DNA of 64,000 nucleotides, from NCBI RefSeq assembly GCF_010111755.1, contig NC_088956.1, positions 806,001-870,000 of the forward strand. Direction: 5' to 3'. Made by a program: the position numbers and the translations under genes. Below are positions 29,561-40,088 of this stretch, piece by piece; the stretch's first letter is position 1, and each line of letters begins with the position of its first letter. Origin of the DNA: Nakaseomyces glabratus (taxonomy: Eukaryota > Ascomycota > Saccharomycetes > Saccharomycetales > Saccharomycetaceae). Under the pieces are notes generated by a model, which saw only the letters and a program-made list of their open reading frames with translations, searched no databases and was not told the origin of the DNA.

Positions 29561-30124
29561 AGTGTGGGTTATTAGCATTATTTTTCTTTCGGGCAATACA
29601 TCTATCCAGAGATAGCATCTACTATCGCTTAAGAGAGAAAAGAAAAAAAAAACTTTAACTTATTAAGCTGATTCACAGGTAACAATCGATAAGGGATTAT
29701 AGCATCTCTGAATATCTTGTGCTATCAGTATCAGTAATCTAAATCGCCCGTCAAGCTGATCTTTTTTTTTCTTTCTTGATCCTTTTTTTTTACTATATAT
29801 ATTTAGCATTAAAGAGAACTTTTCCCTTTCAAAATTTCCTTCTTTATGATTTTTTTCATATTTCTTCTTTCTATCTATATTGTTGTCGCAAAGGGTTGTT
29901 TCCATTAAGAAGTCTTTTCTTTATCTTACGGGCAAGAAGGATTTACATCTAACTCTAAGAACAAATTCACTACTGTTCTTGTTGAACCCTTTTGTTTCTT
30001 TTCCATCTGAGTATTAACGGATATTACTGTGTTCCCAATTCTATTTTCTTTTATTTCGCCTTCTAATTATTATTACAACTACTATTTTTTTTTTTGGATA
30101 TAGCCTTTCACTTGCAATGCAGTT

Positions 30125-31102
30125 ATGCAGCATAAAACTTTCGTACATCAATTGCATTCAATACTAAGCGACCCTACTTTGACGGGTATCATAAACTGGA
30201 ATGACGACGAGATAGGTACCGTGTTCCTGTTGAAGCCTTACCACCCAGAATTCTGCGATAATGTTTTGAAACGGTACTTCAAGCACGGGAACGTCAGCAG
30301 TTTCGTCAGGCAGTTGCACATGTACGGGTTCCACAAAGTCGGTAACAACAGCGTTAACAGCCACATTAACAACATCGAAGGCAACAAGATAGTCTCAAAG
30401 AAGGAGCCCCACTTCATCATATGGAAGTTCTCCCACCCTTCGGGGAACTTCCACAGAGAATCCAGTTATGAAACACTATGCAAAATCACTAGAAAGCCAA
30501 CGGGCTTCGGCAAAGACGGTAAGCGGAAAAATATACTCTCCCCAATTGCGATAAGCTATCTAAACCCAGGTATCAAAACAGAACTCTCGTATCTGCCCTT
30601 CTCTAGGGCGGCTACAGGAATTGACAACTTCGATTTGCAAAAAGAAAATATGAGCTACATTGAAAGCGCTACCGACGAAGCTCTGACAACCAGTACAGAC
30701 ACTTTGATTGACAACAGCTTGTTCAGCGGGATCACCTCGGCAAACTCAATTAATACAATCAAGACATCTGGCACAGGCAGCAACGGGATCACAACAGGAT
30801 CATCTAATATTCAGACACTAATAAACAATAATATAGCACTGCTAAAAAAAACTACATTATTGATAATAGAAATTTTAGATAAATTTAATAACCCGGAACT
30901 ATCACAAAAATCAGAAGAGATGTTCTCGAATTTGCAAAAATTACAAGAACTTAAAAATCAATTAGTCAGTAAACAATGCGAATTAGTAAATATGGTACAG
31001 CCAGAACTGAATTCCGGGAAATCGAATCAGGTAATTCAATCGAACCAATACCCAACACCTAGCCAGTTCCCAAACTTCCAAAACTATTTTCCATCAATGT
31101 AA
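30125..31102 (+). CDS. MGA1: Heat-shock-factor-type DNA-binding protein Mga1
   Basis: The 325-residue protein opens directly with an HSF-type winged-helix domain (residues 1 to about 105): KTFVHQLHSILSD, then FLLKPYHPEFCDNVLKRYFKHGN, and the recognition-helix signature VSSFVRQLHMYGFHKV. S. cerevisiae Mga1 starts the same way and is shorter-tailed than Hsf1; it is a multicopy suppressor of pseudohyphal defects and a master regulator of filamentous growth. The remaining two thirds are Ser/Thr/Asn-rich with one short predicted helix (NNIALLKKTTLLIIEILDKF, about residue 240) and a Gln-rich end. The ATG at 30125 aligns with the family start; an upstream ATG at 30118 is in another frame. The position, between CPD1 and RIE1, equals YGR249W once SOL4 is discounted. 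The ~4-kb upstream space is unusually long. Confidence 0.92.
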   Translation: MQHKTFVHQLHSILSDPTLTGIINWNDDEIGTVFLLKPYHPEFCDNVLKRYFKHGNVSSFVRQLHMYGFHKVGNNSVNSHINNIEGNKIVSKKEPHFIIWKFSHPSGNFHRESSYETLCKITRKPTGFGKDGKRKNILSPIAISYLNPGIKTELSYLPFSRAATGIDNFDLQKENMSYIESATDEALTTSTDTLIDNSLFSGITSANSINTIKTSGTGSNGITTGSSNIQTLINNNIALLKKTTLLIIEILDKFNNPELSQKSEEMFSNLQKLQELKNQLVSKQCELVNMVQPELNSGKSNQVIQSNQYPTPSQFPNFQNYFPSM

Positions 31103-31582
31103 CGACTATTTAAAAAAAACATAAAAAAAGAACAGAAATAAAGTGAAACTCAATAAAAAACAGCTATTATACAACATTTAGTATTGTGTGCCAGTTAGAC
31201 CATCTAAAATATATGGCATCAAATGGCACAAAATCCAAACGTATTTCCTAATCGTTTACTTTTTTAACGTAATATTTTATTCTCTTTTGTTTCTAATTTT
31301 TAATTAATGTGATAAACTCACAAAACCAAGGAAAGTAATGTTCCAATTTTCTTTTTAATTTAAACTTTCTTTAACAAATTCAAATATTTTCTATTATTAA
31401 TTTCTGCTTGGTGAACAATTCGGAAACTCTGGAGCATACGAAAATATTATTAACAATAGTGAAAAAAAAAGTTATAGTTGAATATGCGCTTAAAATCAGA
31501 TATAAAAATACAAAAGTAGTACTTAAGATAACGTTCGGATTGCAAATACTACTGTAAACTATTATTTTGTACTAGGTTACAT
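31103..31582. other. Convergent 3' region between MGA1 and RIE1
   Basis: AT-rich sequence with many A and T runs between two converging gene ends. I see no gene. Confidence 0.6.
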
Positions 31583-33619
31583 TTAAACTAGGTTGTCCAT
31601 TGGTAGTGGTACAGGGCATTGAGGGTAAATTGGATACGCAAACCAGTTGGCGTTTGGTAGTATCCTAGGTTGGGAGTTAGTGGAGTACATATCTATTGGT
31701 GCAGCCGGTATTAATTGCGGTGTCATAAGTCCCATATTTCCCCTGGAAGAACTAATCATTCCTGAGCTCATACCTGGAGATCCCATGGCCTGTGAAGGAA
31801 CTAGATTATATGATGGCTTCCCGACATAATTTCTATGGTAGAAATTGCTCATTAATGCGTTCATAAATTTTTTGTTGTATTGCTGCTGACCGAATTTGGC
31901 TGAGCTATGGTTTCTCTTCTCTTTTTCATTAGTTTTTTCTGAATTATCTATTTGATCTGATGATTCATTTGATAACGACTCATCAAGTAGGCTTTGGCCA
32001 TCCTTTTTCTTCTTTTGTGCGTACGAGACTGATAGTTTTTGAATTGCTCCCTCGAGATAATACCCATCGGTTGATAAAATAGCATAGGCAGCATCTAATG
32101 GATTAGCAAAATAAACAAAGCCATATCCCCTGGATATTCCAAAAGGTAAGTCTTCGTCACTGCTGTTGGTACTCTTCTCCTCTCTTGAACTGCCACCAAC
32201 AGTTATAATTTTGCAGCTAATTATGTTTCCAAAAGGTCGGTAAAAATTAAATAAGTCTTTGTCGGACCAATCAAGCGGTACGTGTTTGACATAAATGTTC
32301 GATTCTTGCTGCCCTTCTAGTGGAACAGGTAATCCATATATATAAGGAAGATTGTGCGAACCTCTTTTTATAGGAGGGTAAAGATCATAGCCAAAGGTAT
32401 AATTATTCATTGAAGGCGGAAAGGTGTTGATTCCACCAGCATATGGAGATGTTTGTTCGAGATAATTATTTCTTGTTTTTGGATTTGTTTCAGTTGTCTT
32501 AGTGTACAAGGTAAAATGGGATGTTGTTTTGTTATCTTTATTTGATGCTTTATTTGCAATGATATGATTACCACAAAACTCAAAGCAGTCCGTACTTATT
32601 TCGTGAATTATCCTTCTTGCTTGGTCGTTATTTTGGAGCTTAATAAAGCCATATCCTTTATACTGGTTCAATGAATGGTCATAAGGAAAATAATAAGATA
32701 TGACAGTAACTGAAGGAAATGCCTCTGTCAAATCGTCTATGAACTCACCTTCATTTTGTATGTCTGTAGGAAGATTGCCAATGAATACACAATTATTAAT
32801 AGTTAGATCGTCGCTTGAATTATTTGTCGACCAGCTATTTAACTCAGGTGAGTTATGTTTGCCTCTATGATGAGTGTTTACTCTCATATTACGCACAGAT
32901 AGAGAAGACGCAGATGAGTCAGATGACTCGTGTGACAAGAACAGACGTTCACGCTCCTTTCTTTCTATGTGATAATTGATAAACAGTGTTCCTTCATCGC
33001 CATTGTCACTTCTAATCTTTGTACCATTCATACATCGTATGCATTCCGCTGCTTCAGATCCCAGCATGAATGATAAAAATCCAATTCCCACATTCTTGTT
33101 ATCAAATAATATCTTCAAAGAGGAAATTGTGCCAAACTTATCAAACGTTTCCATGAGTGTGTTCAACGACATGTTCTTTGGTATGCCGCCAATGAATAGG
33201 TTTCCAGGATGTGTTAGCGCATGGGTATTAAGGCTAATTGACCAATATGCAAGCGCACCTTTTTCAAATTCTTCTTTGAGTATTGCTTTGACCTTCTTTA
33301 GACAGTTTTTTAAGTTTGGCATATGCTTGAATTGAAACTGAATAACTCTTTCGTAACTTTCAATCTCTTCAGTATCTGCATTGCCAGATGCAACTAGTTT
33401 ATTTTGTTCATTATTAATATTTTTAAGCGATAAGTATTCCGCTCTCTTTGTTTCGTTAAGTGATTCATAAGGTTCTATTCTTTCTTGTGGAACAATTAGT
33501 CCTTTGTGATCGGTTGCACAATTATTCAAAGCGGCATTAAGCTCTTCATTGGTTGGTTTAAGTCTTATAGTTAACTGATTAGTATTAGCTATATTTTCGA
33601 TATGTGGATTTCCTGCCAT
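31583..33619 (-). CDS. RIE1: Three-RRM RNA-binding protein Rie1 (YGR250C)
   Basis: This 678-residue protein carries three RNA recognition motifs. The first, at about residues 145-230, has NLFIGGIPKNMS as RNP2 and IGFLSFM in the RNP1 position. The second, at about 265-350, has CVFIGNLPTDI and YKGYGFIKL. The third, at about 425-540, has NIYVKHVPLDW and SRGYGFVYF and carries a long acidic-Ser insertion before RNP1. The tail is Met/Pro/Gly-rich. S. cerevisiae Rie1 is a cytoplasmic protein found in stress granules. I start at the ATG at 33619 (MAGNPHIEN): the frame is open 20 codons further, but only from a TTG, and that stretch is hydrophobic and unlike the family. Synteny with YGR250C supports the name. 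Confidence 0.9.
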   Translation of the reverse strand: MAGNPHIENIANTNQLTIRLKPTNEELNAALNNCATDHKGLIVPQERIEPYESLNETKRAEYLSLKNINNEQNKLVASGNADTEEIESYERVIQFQFKHMPNLKNCLKKVKAILKEEFEKGALAYWSISLNTHALTHPGNLFIGGIPKNMSLNTLMETFDKFGTISSLKILFDNKNVGIGFLSFMLGSEAAECIRCMNGTKIRSDNGDEGTLFINYHIERKERERLFLSHESSDSSASSLSVRNMRVNTHHRGKHNSPELNSWSTNNSSDDLTINNCVFIGNLPTDIQNEGEFIDDLTEAFPSVTVISYYFPYDHSLNQYKGYGFIKLQNNDQARRIIHEISTDCFEFCGNHIIANKASNKDNKTTSHFTLYTKTTETNPKTRNNYLEQTSPYAGGINTFPPSMNNYTFGYDLYPPIKRGSHNLPYIYGLPVPLEGQQESNIYVKHVPLDWSDKDLFNFYRPFGNIISCKIITVGGSSREEKSTNSSDEDLPFGISRGYGFVYFANPLDAAYAILSTDGYYLEGAIQKLSVSYAQKKKKDGQSLLDESLSNESSDQIDNSEKTNEKEKRNHSSAKFGQQQYNKKFMNALMSNFYHRNYVGKPSYNLVPSQAMGSPGMSSGMISSSRGNMGLMTPQLIPAAPIDMYSTNSQPRILPNANWFAYPIYPQCPVPLPMDNLV

Positions 33620-36340
33620 TGTAAAGTATATTTCAAATATTCGATAGTAAAGCAAAAAAAATGTATAGAAAAGTTTCAAACTATATGTGCGCTAATGGTT
33701 TTCTTATTCTTCTTAGATATTATGATTTAAAGCAATGTAATCATACCTTAGAATTGACAACAAAAGCGTGATAGTATATTTTTTGATTTAATAGCCAATG
33801 CAAAAAGGGATCTTTGAGATTGTTATATTCAAACTTTAAAACTGTTCCGAAACTTCTCTTTTATAATAGTATAGAAATCTGTTCCTATGGTGTTAGCACT
33901 TCATTTAAATACTATTGTATATCGGAAGATTTATGAAATAAAAAAATGGGAATAAAGCAAATGTCCAAAAGCATAATGTTTTTTAGCAACCAAAGCAGGT
34001 ATCTTAATTTCTGTTGATAAGATGTAACTGGCAATAGATCGAAGCCATTGAAAGAGAGCAAACATACTAGCAGTTATTGGACAGTGTTGAACAATAAAAA
34101 AACTATTGCATCTGTACAACTTGTTTGTCATTGATAAGAGCGTTCGAATCATTTTACACTTTGTTAATTTTACAGACGTTTCACTTAAGAAAATATAGTA
34201 CAAGTAAAGGTTGATATTGTAATCATTTGTTTGCTATTGTAGTCAGTCCAAATTAACATTAATATTTTTAATTTGTTGTGAATGTTTCTTTGGTGGACTA
34301 AGTTGCGTGTGCTTTTTTTGAGTTTTTCCGTAGCGTCAGTCTCATTGAATAGGAAATATACAGAATTGAGGGTTATGCAGAGAGAAATTTGGGGGAAGTG
34401 AGAGAACTAGTAAACGAGTTTGTGTTCTTCCAAAAAGGGCACACAGCACAAATTCAATCTGGCTCGAATAGAAGTAATTGCTGTTCACAATATCTTACTA
34501 CTACGATATATCTATAGTAAAGGAAAAATAGGGAAAAAAGAAGCCCATTAATGTCCTTAACACAAGACGTTCCCGTTAAGATCAGCCGATTACTAGTTTA
34601 TTCTTACAGTGACTCCCTTCCTCATCCCTTTAATAACTGTGTTTGTCTTACAGAAGCATTCTTTCTCTGACTCCATCGGAGAAAATTGGTTAGGATACAA
34701 GATGTTAATTCCGAAATTTCAGATGGTTCATAAATGGAACTTGTAAAACCCATACTTTCGCTTCAAAACTTGTTGTCACAATTTCTACTTTTAGAAAGAG
34801 CGTATAAACGATTGACGTGCAAATCAATATTTCCGAATACTAAATACTGAGTACCTGGGTTTTTTTTTTCTTTATACAAAAATGACTGCAATCAGTAGAA
34901 TCTGGGCAGACCTATTTTTTCCGAAAAGAAGTACCCATCAATTTTGGGTTTTTTGTTCCATTTTGCTGCTGTTTCCACGTTCGTTGAAGCTCTGGACTTT
35001 CTTACTTTTACACTTTTACACTGATCATAGAAGCAATGGAGCACTCAGGGAACAAAAGAAAAAGGGCGTGATCCCTAAAGAAAAGTTCGAACAGGAAAGC
35101 TAAACTACAATGCTTAATCGTCTCCGCTATTTGAAGACACTTTTACCGAAGCCATAGATAGAGCAAGGTAGTTCCACTCAATCTTGCGTGGGTGTTTTGT
35201 AACAAGTTATCACATCTGAAAACAGCCATGAACAGCCTGAGGATGGAAGGTTGCCCTCTAACACTATGCAGTTCATCTTTTGTTTTCATTTTTTCCTTGT
35301 TATCTATGCAATTCTGTCCCCTTTCTTATTCTTCCAAGAATTTACTTTGTATAGATAAATTGACAGCCAATGGCTAGAAAACTGCAAATCGCTGCTACCG
35401 TAAAGTACATGTCGTAAGCCTGATATATTTTTGGCAATATGTCCAAAGATATACAAAAGAGTAGTCTTTCTCCTTGCCTCAAAACGCAAAAAGGATAAAC
35501 TGAACACAGCACAACACCAAATGCAAGGAATTAATGCACTAGAAGGATTATTCGTTGAGCTGTCATTCACACAATGAAGAATACGGCACTTTGCTTTATC
35601 CTTTCTCCTTCGCTCCATAGTGATGGAAGAACAGCCAACGCAAGATTTCACGCGCATCTCGATCTGAATTGCATCTCCACTCAGCGCAATTCACCGTCTG
35701 CAATGAAAATCCCGTACAGCTTCTTACGCTATCACAGAAGAGCAATTTTAGGGATGAAGTCCCCACAACAGTCAGTACAGCCACTGCTTCTTAGATAACC
35801 AGTTATGTCTGAGGTAATCTGTTCCCGCACAACATAAATCCTTCCCTGCTCCTTCGTTTTTCCGCTTCTTCCCTCCCCCCCCCTGCCATGATCTTCTCCA
35901 CAGTGGCTGTGCTTCTTCTGTAGAGCTGTTCTCCTAATAATGGCACAGCGAGTGTGGTGTGCATCTGCTATTGCAGGTGCTGAGAGTGAGAGAAAAATGG
36001 ACGCAGTGAACGCAATGCAGAGAAGGAACTAATCAGGTCTCTTGTTTGTGCAGCATGAACGTGGACTTTGAGGATTACATATAACATGTTGTACGTACGT
36101 TTCTGAGTAGTGGACCGGGAACAGGCAATTTGCTTTTGCTGAGCTTATTCGAGTCCAAATTGGAAGATCAACTTTTCTTCTTTTTCGAGAGGCCTTCCGA
36201 AGAAACGGACGGAGACTTCAAACTAAGAGGCTAGATGATTAACGCAACGGATATTAAAACAGGAAAAGAGGTTTGGGCTGAGAGGCCGCTGGAGGCAATC
36301 ATTTAGAGGACGTGATGGACCCGATTAGGATCAACAGTAG

Positions 36341-36390
36341 ACCAAGTGGACCAAGTGGACCAAGTGGACCAAAAGGACCAAGTGGACTGG
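36341..36390. repeat. 9-bp tandem repeat ACCAAGTGG
   Basis: Four exact units and one variant (ACCAAAAGG), then a partial unit. In the plus-strand frame starting at 36312 they would encode a Pro-Ser-Gly triplet series, but that 75-codon frame has no other support. Confidence 0.9.
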
Positions 36391-37864
36391 CTAGAACCTA
36401 TTCGTTCCCAAGCGATGAACTGGTTGCAAATACGGGTGGTGTAGCAAGACTTGGATATCGAATGCTGCCTGATAAACTTCAAGTACAACGAGTATTGCAA
36501 ATGAAGGCATATCATGAGCCTGGCGCATCTTCTAGATAGCTTTGCATGGAACTAGTCTCGAAAAATGAGGGTAGAAAAAAAAGGGGATCTACGGTGAATG
36601 GATTCTAACAATATAGCCTTTGATGTATCTTGCTCCAGTCTAAAAATAGATTTGGACTGTTTATCTCAGAATGTAGTAGCTGAAGTTGAAATACTCAGAG
36701 CAACTATAGTGTACGATAGATTCTGCAAATAAAGGTGCCGTTTTGTGCTTTAGAAAAGAAAAGCTTCTTACAGTGGAGTAGCTACCAGCATTTGCGACAT
36801 TTTACTACAACAGTTTTTTCTTGAAATACTAGTCCAACTACATCAAGTCTCCATCCGGCATTGGGATTGCATTGCTGGATGGATATAGTGGTTATTGTAT
36901 AGAGGACCCTCGCAATGAGAGTCGTTTGTGAATCACAGAATATATGTGTTATTTTCTTGTCCCACTATTTGGCAAAGTAGTAGTGCTATTGTTAAAGTGA
37001 AAAAAAAAAAATATCGCAAAATTGATGGTAGCCGAATATTTGTCGTAACTGTGACCTTAAGATACTTTTTGTACTTTAGAAGAGCGTTAGAATAGTTTGC
37101 CAACTACTGCATGTCTACTTGTACCATAATGGAAATTTTGGAATATCACTGACGAAGAGCGTATACCACGTTTATACCAGGGGAAATTGGATAGCTGCAT
37201 GCCTTTTCTTGACTGATGCAATGCAAATTTGACCCCTTGAGACATTTTTGTTCATATTTTTTGACCGTGAGGTTGATAGTATCAGGAATTTAGTTGCTCA
37301 ACATTTTTTTCTTTTTAGCATTCATGCTATCTCTGCCATCTTCTAGGTTTACAAGATCCCACTCTTGCTAGTAATAATGACATTAATAGTGATGGAATTA
37401 ATAATTATTGTAATAGTAATAGTAATGATAATAGCGATAAAAAAAAACAAATTAATGGTCATAATGTGATCTGCTTTCTTTTTTATGTAATACTTACAAA
37501 ATCAAGAGAATAGTAAGCTAATCTTGACTTTTGTCCCTATTGGCAAGACTCAAAATGCTATTCCATATTTGTTGCTCTTCTTGAGAAAGCTATATCCGTT
37601 TTTTTACACAGCCGCTTTTTGTCATTGATAACAGGTTTTGACCAATACAAGACAATTCCAACGTCTTCCATAAGTTTTACTCATGTTTCATAAGTAAGCA
37701 ACCGGAAAAAGAAATTGCCTCACCGATTGAATGAGCCCTTGCTTGTATCCAAATCATCTAGATCTAATGGATGAGACCATTTTTTTCAAGAATGAACTTG
37801 TATCTTTCCATTATCCTATACCATTCCATTATCATATCTTTTATTGAGTACTTATCTATTATCT

Positions 37865-37870
37865 CACGTG
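37865..37870. promoter_or_regulatory. Cbf1-type E-box upstream of COQ6
   Basis: CACGTG, reading GTCACGTG on the minus strand, matches the Cbf1 consensus RTCACRTG. It lies about 315 bp upstream of the COQ6 start. No centromere CDEII/CDEIII follows on either side. Confidence 0.45.
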
Positions 37871-38181
37871 ACTCTTCTATTTTTTTTCATTTTTTACTTT
37901 CGGCTCGATATGATTCCTTTTCCTCTACTACTTCAATCCCGTTAGGAGAATTGGAAGGGAAGCAAACGAGCACATTACAAGGTACGAGCTGCCTCGAATG
38001 AGAAGAGTCGCTCTCTCCGTTCCCTCATCGATAATGGAAAACTAATCATTCCAAACCCTTAAGAGGACTAATGTTTGTTCTTATCTGACTGCAATTGTCA
38101 TCAATTAGCCATTCTATTATTCTAGTTGTAATACACATCTGACTCACCATAAGGTATCTTAACCAGTGAGGGAAATTGGTA

Positions 38182-39615
38182 ATGTTGAAGATGCAATTGA
38201 GTTCTGTCAGGTACTTAGCTACCATAGCTAAAAACTCAACCCCCAAATTGACCGATGTCCTCATTGTAGGTGGTGGTCCTGCTGGTCTTACGCTTGCTGC
38301 AGCAATCAAGAATTCTCCAACTTTAGCCGGTCTTTCAACTACGTTAGTAGACGCTGGGGATTTGAAGAAAGTTGGGGAATTTCACGACCAACCACCAGAG
38401 CATTTCACCAATAGAGTCGTTAGTATAACTCCAAAGTCTCTGCATTTCATTGCCGAAAGGGCTGGTGCTGGTGATTTCTTACTAAGGGACAGAATCCAAC
38501 CTTATGATGGTTTATATGTCACCGATGGTGTCACCAAGTCTTTGCTCGATTTGGAAAAGCCCTCTATGTTGGAAATGATTGAAATCTTGAACATCCAATC
38601 AAGTTTACTCAAGAAATTATCGCAGTATGATGAAGTACTTGATGGATTTAAGCTTGTGGAAAAATCTAAAGTCACTAAGATTGAAAACACCGATCCTAAA
38701 GACCCAACTTCATGGCCATTAGTTACTCTTGATAATGGTGATGTTTACAAAACCAGATTACTAGTCGGTGCTGACGGATTCCAATCACCAGTAAGAAAAT
38801 TTGCAAATATTGAAACTCGTGGGTGGTTCTATGGTACTTTTGGTGTTGTTGCTACAATGAAACTACAATACGACACATATAAGCTAAGGGGCTGGCAAAG
38901 ATTTCTACCAGATGGTCCAATCGCTCATTTACCATTACCAGGTGAAAATGCAACTCTTGTGTGGACTACAACTGAAAGAATTTCAAAGTTGCTATTGACA
39001 TTGGATCCAAAGGCATTTGCCTCCTTGGTCAATGCCGCTTTTGTTCTTGACAACACCGACTTACAATATTATTTTGATGAGTTGGAAGCCGGAAAGATTT
39101 CAACAAATGAACTCATTGAGGATGTTAAATTCAGAATGGACCAAGAATTTTCAAAACTAAGCGATGAAACTATGATAGACGAACTCTACCCACCCCAGGT
39201 TATTGACATAAAGGGTGACACTAGGGCCAGGTTCCCACTGAAGATGACGCATGCTGACAACTACTGTTCGCATAGGGTGGCTTTGGTAGGTGATGCAGCT
39301 CATACCACTCACCCACTAGCTGGCCAAGGTTTGAACATGGGTCAAGGTGATGTCGAAGCTCTTGTTGACGCCTTAGAGAAAGCTACACAAAGAGGTCAAG
39401 ATATTGGTGCTCTATTGAGCCTGGAACCATTCTGGGCTGAGCGTTACGCTACTAACCATGTGCTACTAAATATGGCCGATAAACTATACAAACTTTACCA
39501 CACTGATTCAGCACCTGTAGTAGCATTAAGAAGTCTTGGCCTCGATTTAACCAATAACTTCCCACCTGTGAAGAACTGGATTGTGAAGACTCTGACTGCC
39601 GACACTGAATTTTGA
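38182..39615 (+). CDS. COQ6: Ubiquinone biosynthesis monooxygenase Coq6
   Basis: The 477-residue flavoprotein belongs to the UbiH/Coq6 family and hydroxylates the ring of ubiquinone precursors at C5 on the matrix side of the inner mitochondrial membrane, within the CoQ synthome. The FAD dinucleotide fold is seen as VLIVGGGPAGLTLAAA (Gly-rich motif at about residues 30-35). The central RLLVGADGFQSPVRK matches the DG motif. The second FAD motif is VALVGDAAHTTHPLAGQGLNMGQGD. The N-terminus is basic and hydroxylated, consistent with mitochondrial import. The first ATG is at 38182 and a second in frame at 38191; either gives a presequence. Length equals S. cerevisiae Coq6 (479). It lies convergent with ENO1, an arrangement that differs from S. 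cerevisiae, where both point the same way. Confidence 0.96.
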   Translation: MLKMQLSSVRYLATIAKNSTPKLTDVLIVGGGPAGLTLAAAIKNSPTLAGLSTTLVDAGDLKKVGEFHDQPPEHFTNRVVSITPKSLHFIAERAGAGDFLLRDRIQPYDGLYVTDGVTKSLLDLEKPSMLEMIEILNIQSSLLKKLSQYDEVLDGFKLVEKSKVTKIENTDPKDPTSWPLVTLDNGDVYKTRLLVGADGFQSPVRKFANIETRGWFYGTFGVVATMKLQYDTYKLRGWQRFLPDGPIAHLPLPGENATLVWTTTERISKLLLTLDPKAFASLVNAAFVLDNTDLQYYFDELEAGKISTNELIEDVKFRMDQEFSKLSDETMIDELYPPQVIDIKGDTRARFPLKMTHADNYCSHRVALVGDAAHTTHPLAGQGLNMGQGDVEALVDALEKATQRGQDIGALLSLEPFWAERYATNHVLLNMADKLYKLYHTDSAPVVALRSLGLDLTNNFPPVKNWIVKTLTADTEF

Positions 39616-40088
39616 TAGATGTAACGAACATAAAGAATTTTATCTATCCAGTAGGACCTATTGATTAATCCATCAATCTCTTATATAGTTATTTATTTGA
39701 TCTTTAATATAATGAATCGTTTCCTTTTTACGTTCCTTGGATTTCCCAATTACTAGTTATTGACGGTACTAATAGTCAATTACAAACAACGAATTATTTA
39801 TCTAACTTTTATTCATTTTGTATATTTGCTCTTAATTACATTCATGGAAACAAAACATGAAATTCAAACACACAAAATACTTCGTGAAAAAAAAGCGACG
39901 CTCCGTGCACGCCGCAGTATTTATTAATCTTTAAATCTAAACTTAAACAGAACTGTTGATGCTCACTTACTAGTCAAAAGCAAAACGAGCAACAGACTTA
40001 TTTATAGCAAAGGTAAATATTAAGGCTCTCCAACAGAGAACCTTATCCGACAGATATAAAATCATTCCAAATTGGACATGTTATCCGT
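39616..40088. other. Convergent 3' region between COQ6 and ENO1
   Basis: AT-rich sequence between two converging gene ends. A GC-rich island (GCGACGCTCCGTGCACGCCG, about 39895-39914) stands out, but no gene is supported. Confidence 0.6.

Larger units (their letters stand above)
26163..30124. other. 4-kb gene desert between CPD1 and MGA1
   Basis: In S. cerevisiae SOL4 occupies this position; I find no intact 6-phosphogluconolactonase frame here. The stretch contains a 17-bp minisatellite (26341-26534), a 9-bp repeat (26708-26815), a GT-rich telomere-like tract (27190-27226), C runs near 28726 and 29045, a 12-bp repeat (29506-29560), and poly-T and poly-A tracts close to MGA1. Frames up to about 116 codons, such as the minus-strand one at 27290-27640, show no protein features. 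The size suggests a complex upstream control region for MGA1 or unannotated non-coding transcription. Confidence 0.6.
33620..38181. other. 4.5-kb gene desert between RIE1 and COQ6
   Basis: In S. cerevisiae NOP19, GCN5, PUP2 and ENO1 lie between the RIE1 and COQ6 counterparts. Here GCN5 and ENO1 are on the other side of COQ6, and no intact NOP19 or PUP2 frame is seen. Content: AT-rich DNA, a 9-bp repeat at 36341-36390, an AAT/ATG-type irregular repeat around 37370-37440, a C run near 35873-35882 and a Cbf1-type CACGTG at 37865-37870. Short frames (for example 34882-35103 and 36312-36539) show no family features. Confidence 0.6.

Noticed and set aside
33620..33679. N-terminal extension of RIE1 by 20 residues
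   Set aside because: The upstream frame starts with TTG rather than ATG and encodes a hydrophobic stretch unlike this RNA-binding family.
34690..34730. CDEIII-like stretch TTAATTCCGAAATTT
   Set aside because: No CDEI or CDEII at the required distance, and the match to CDEIII is only partial.
37780..37960. Possible centromere because of GTCACGTG (CDEI-like) in AT-rich DNA
   Set aside because: No ~80-bp highly AT-rich CDEII followed by a CCGAA-containing CDEIII was found on either side of the site.
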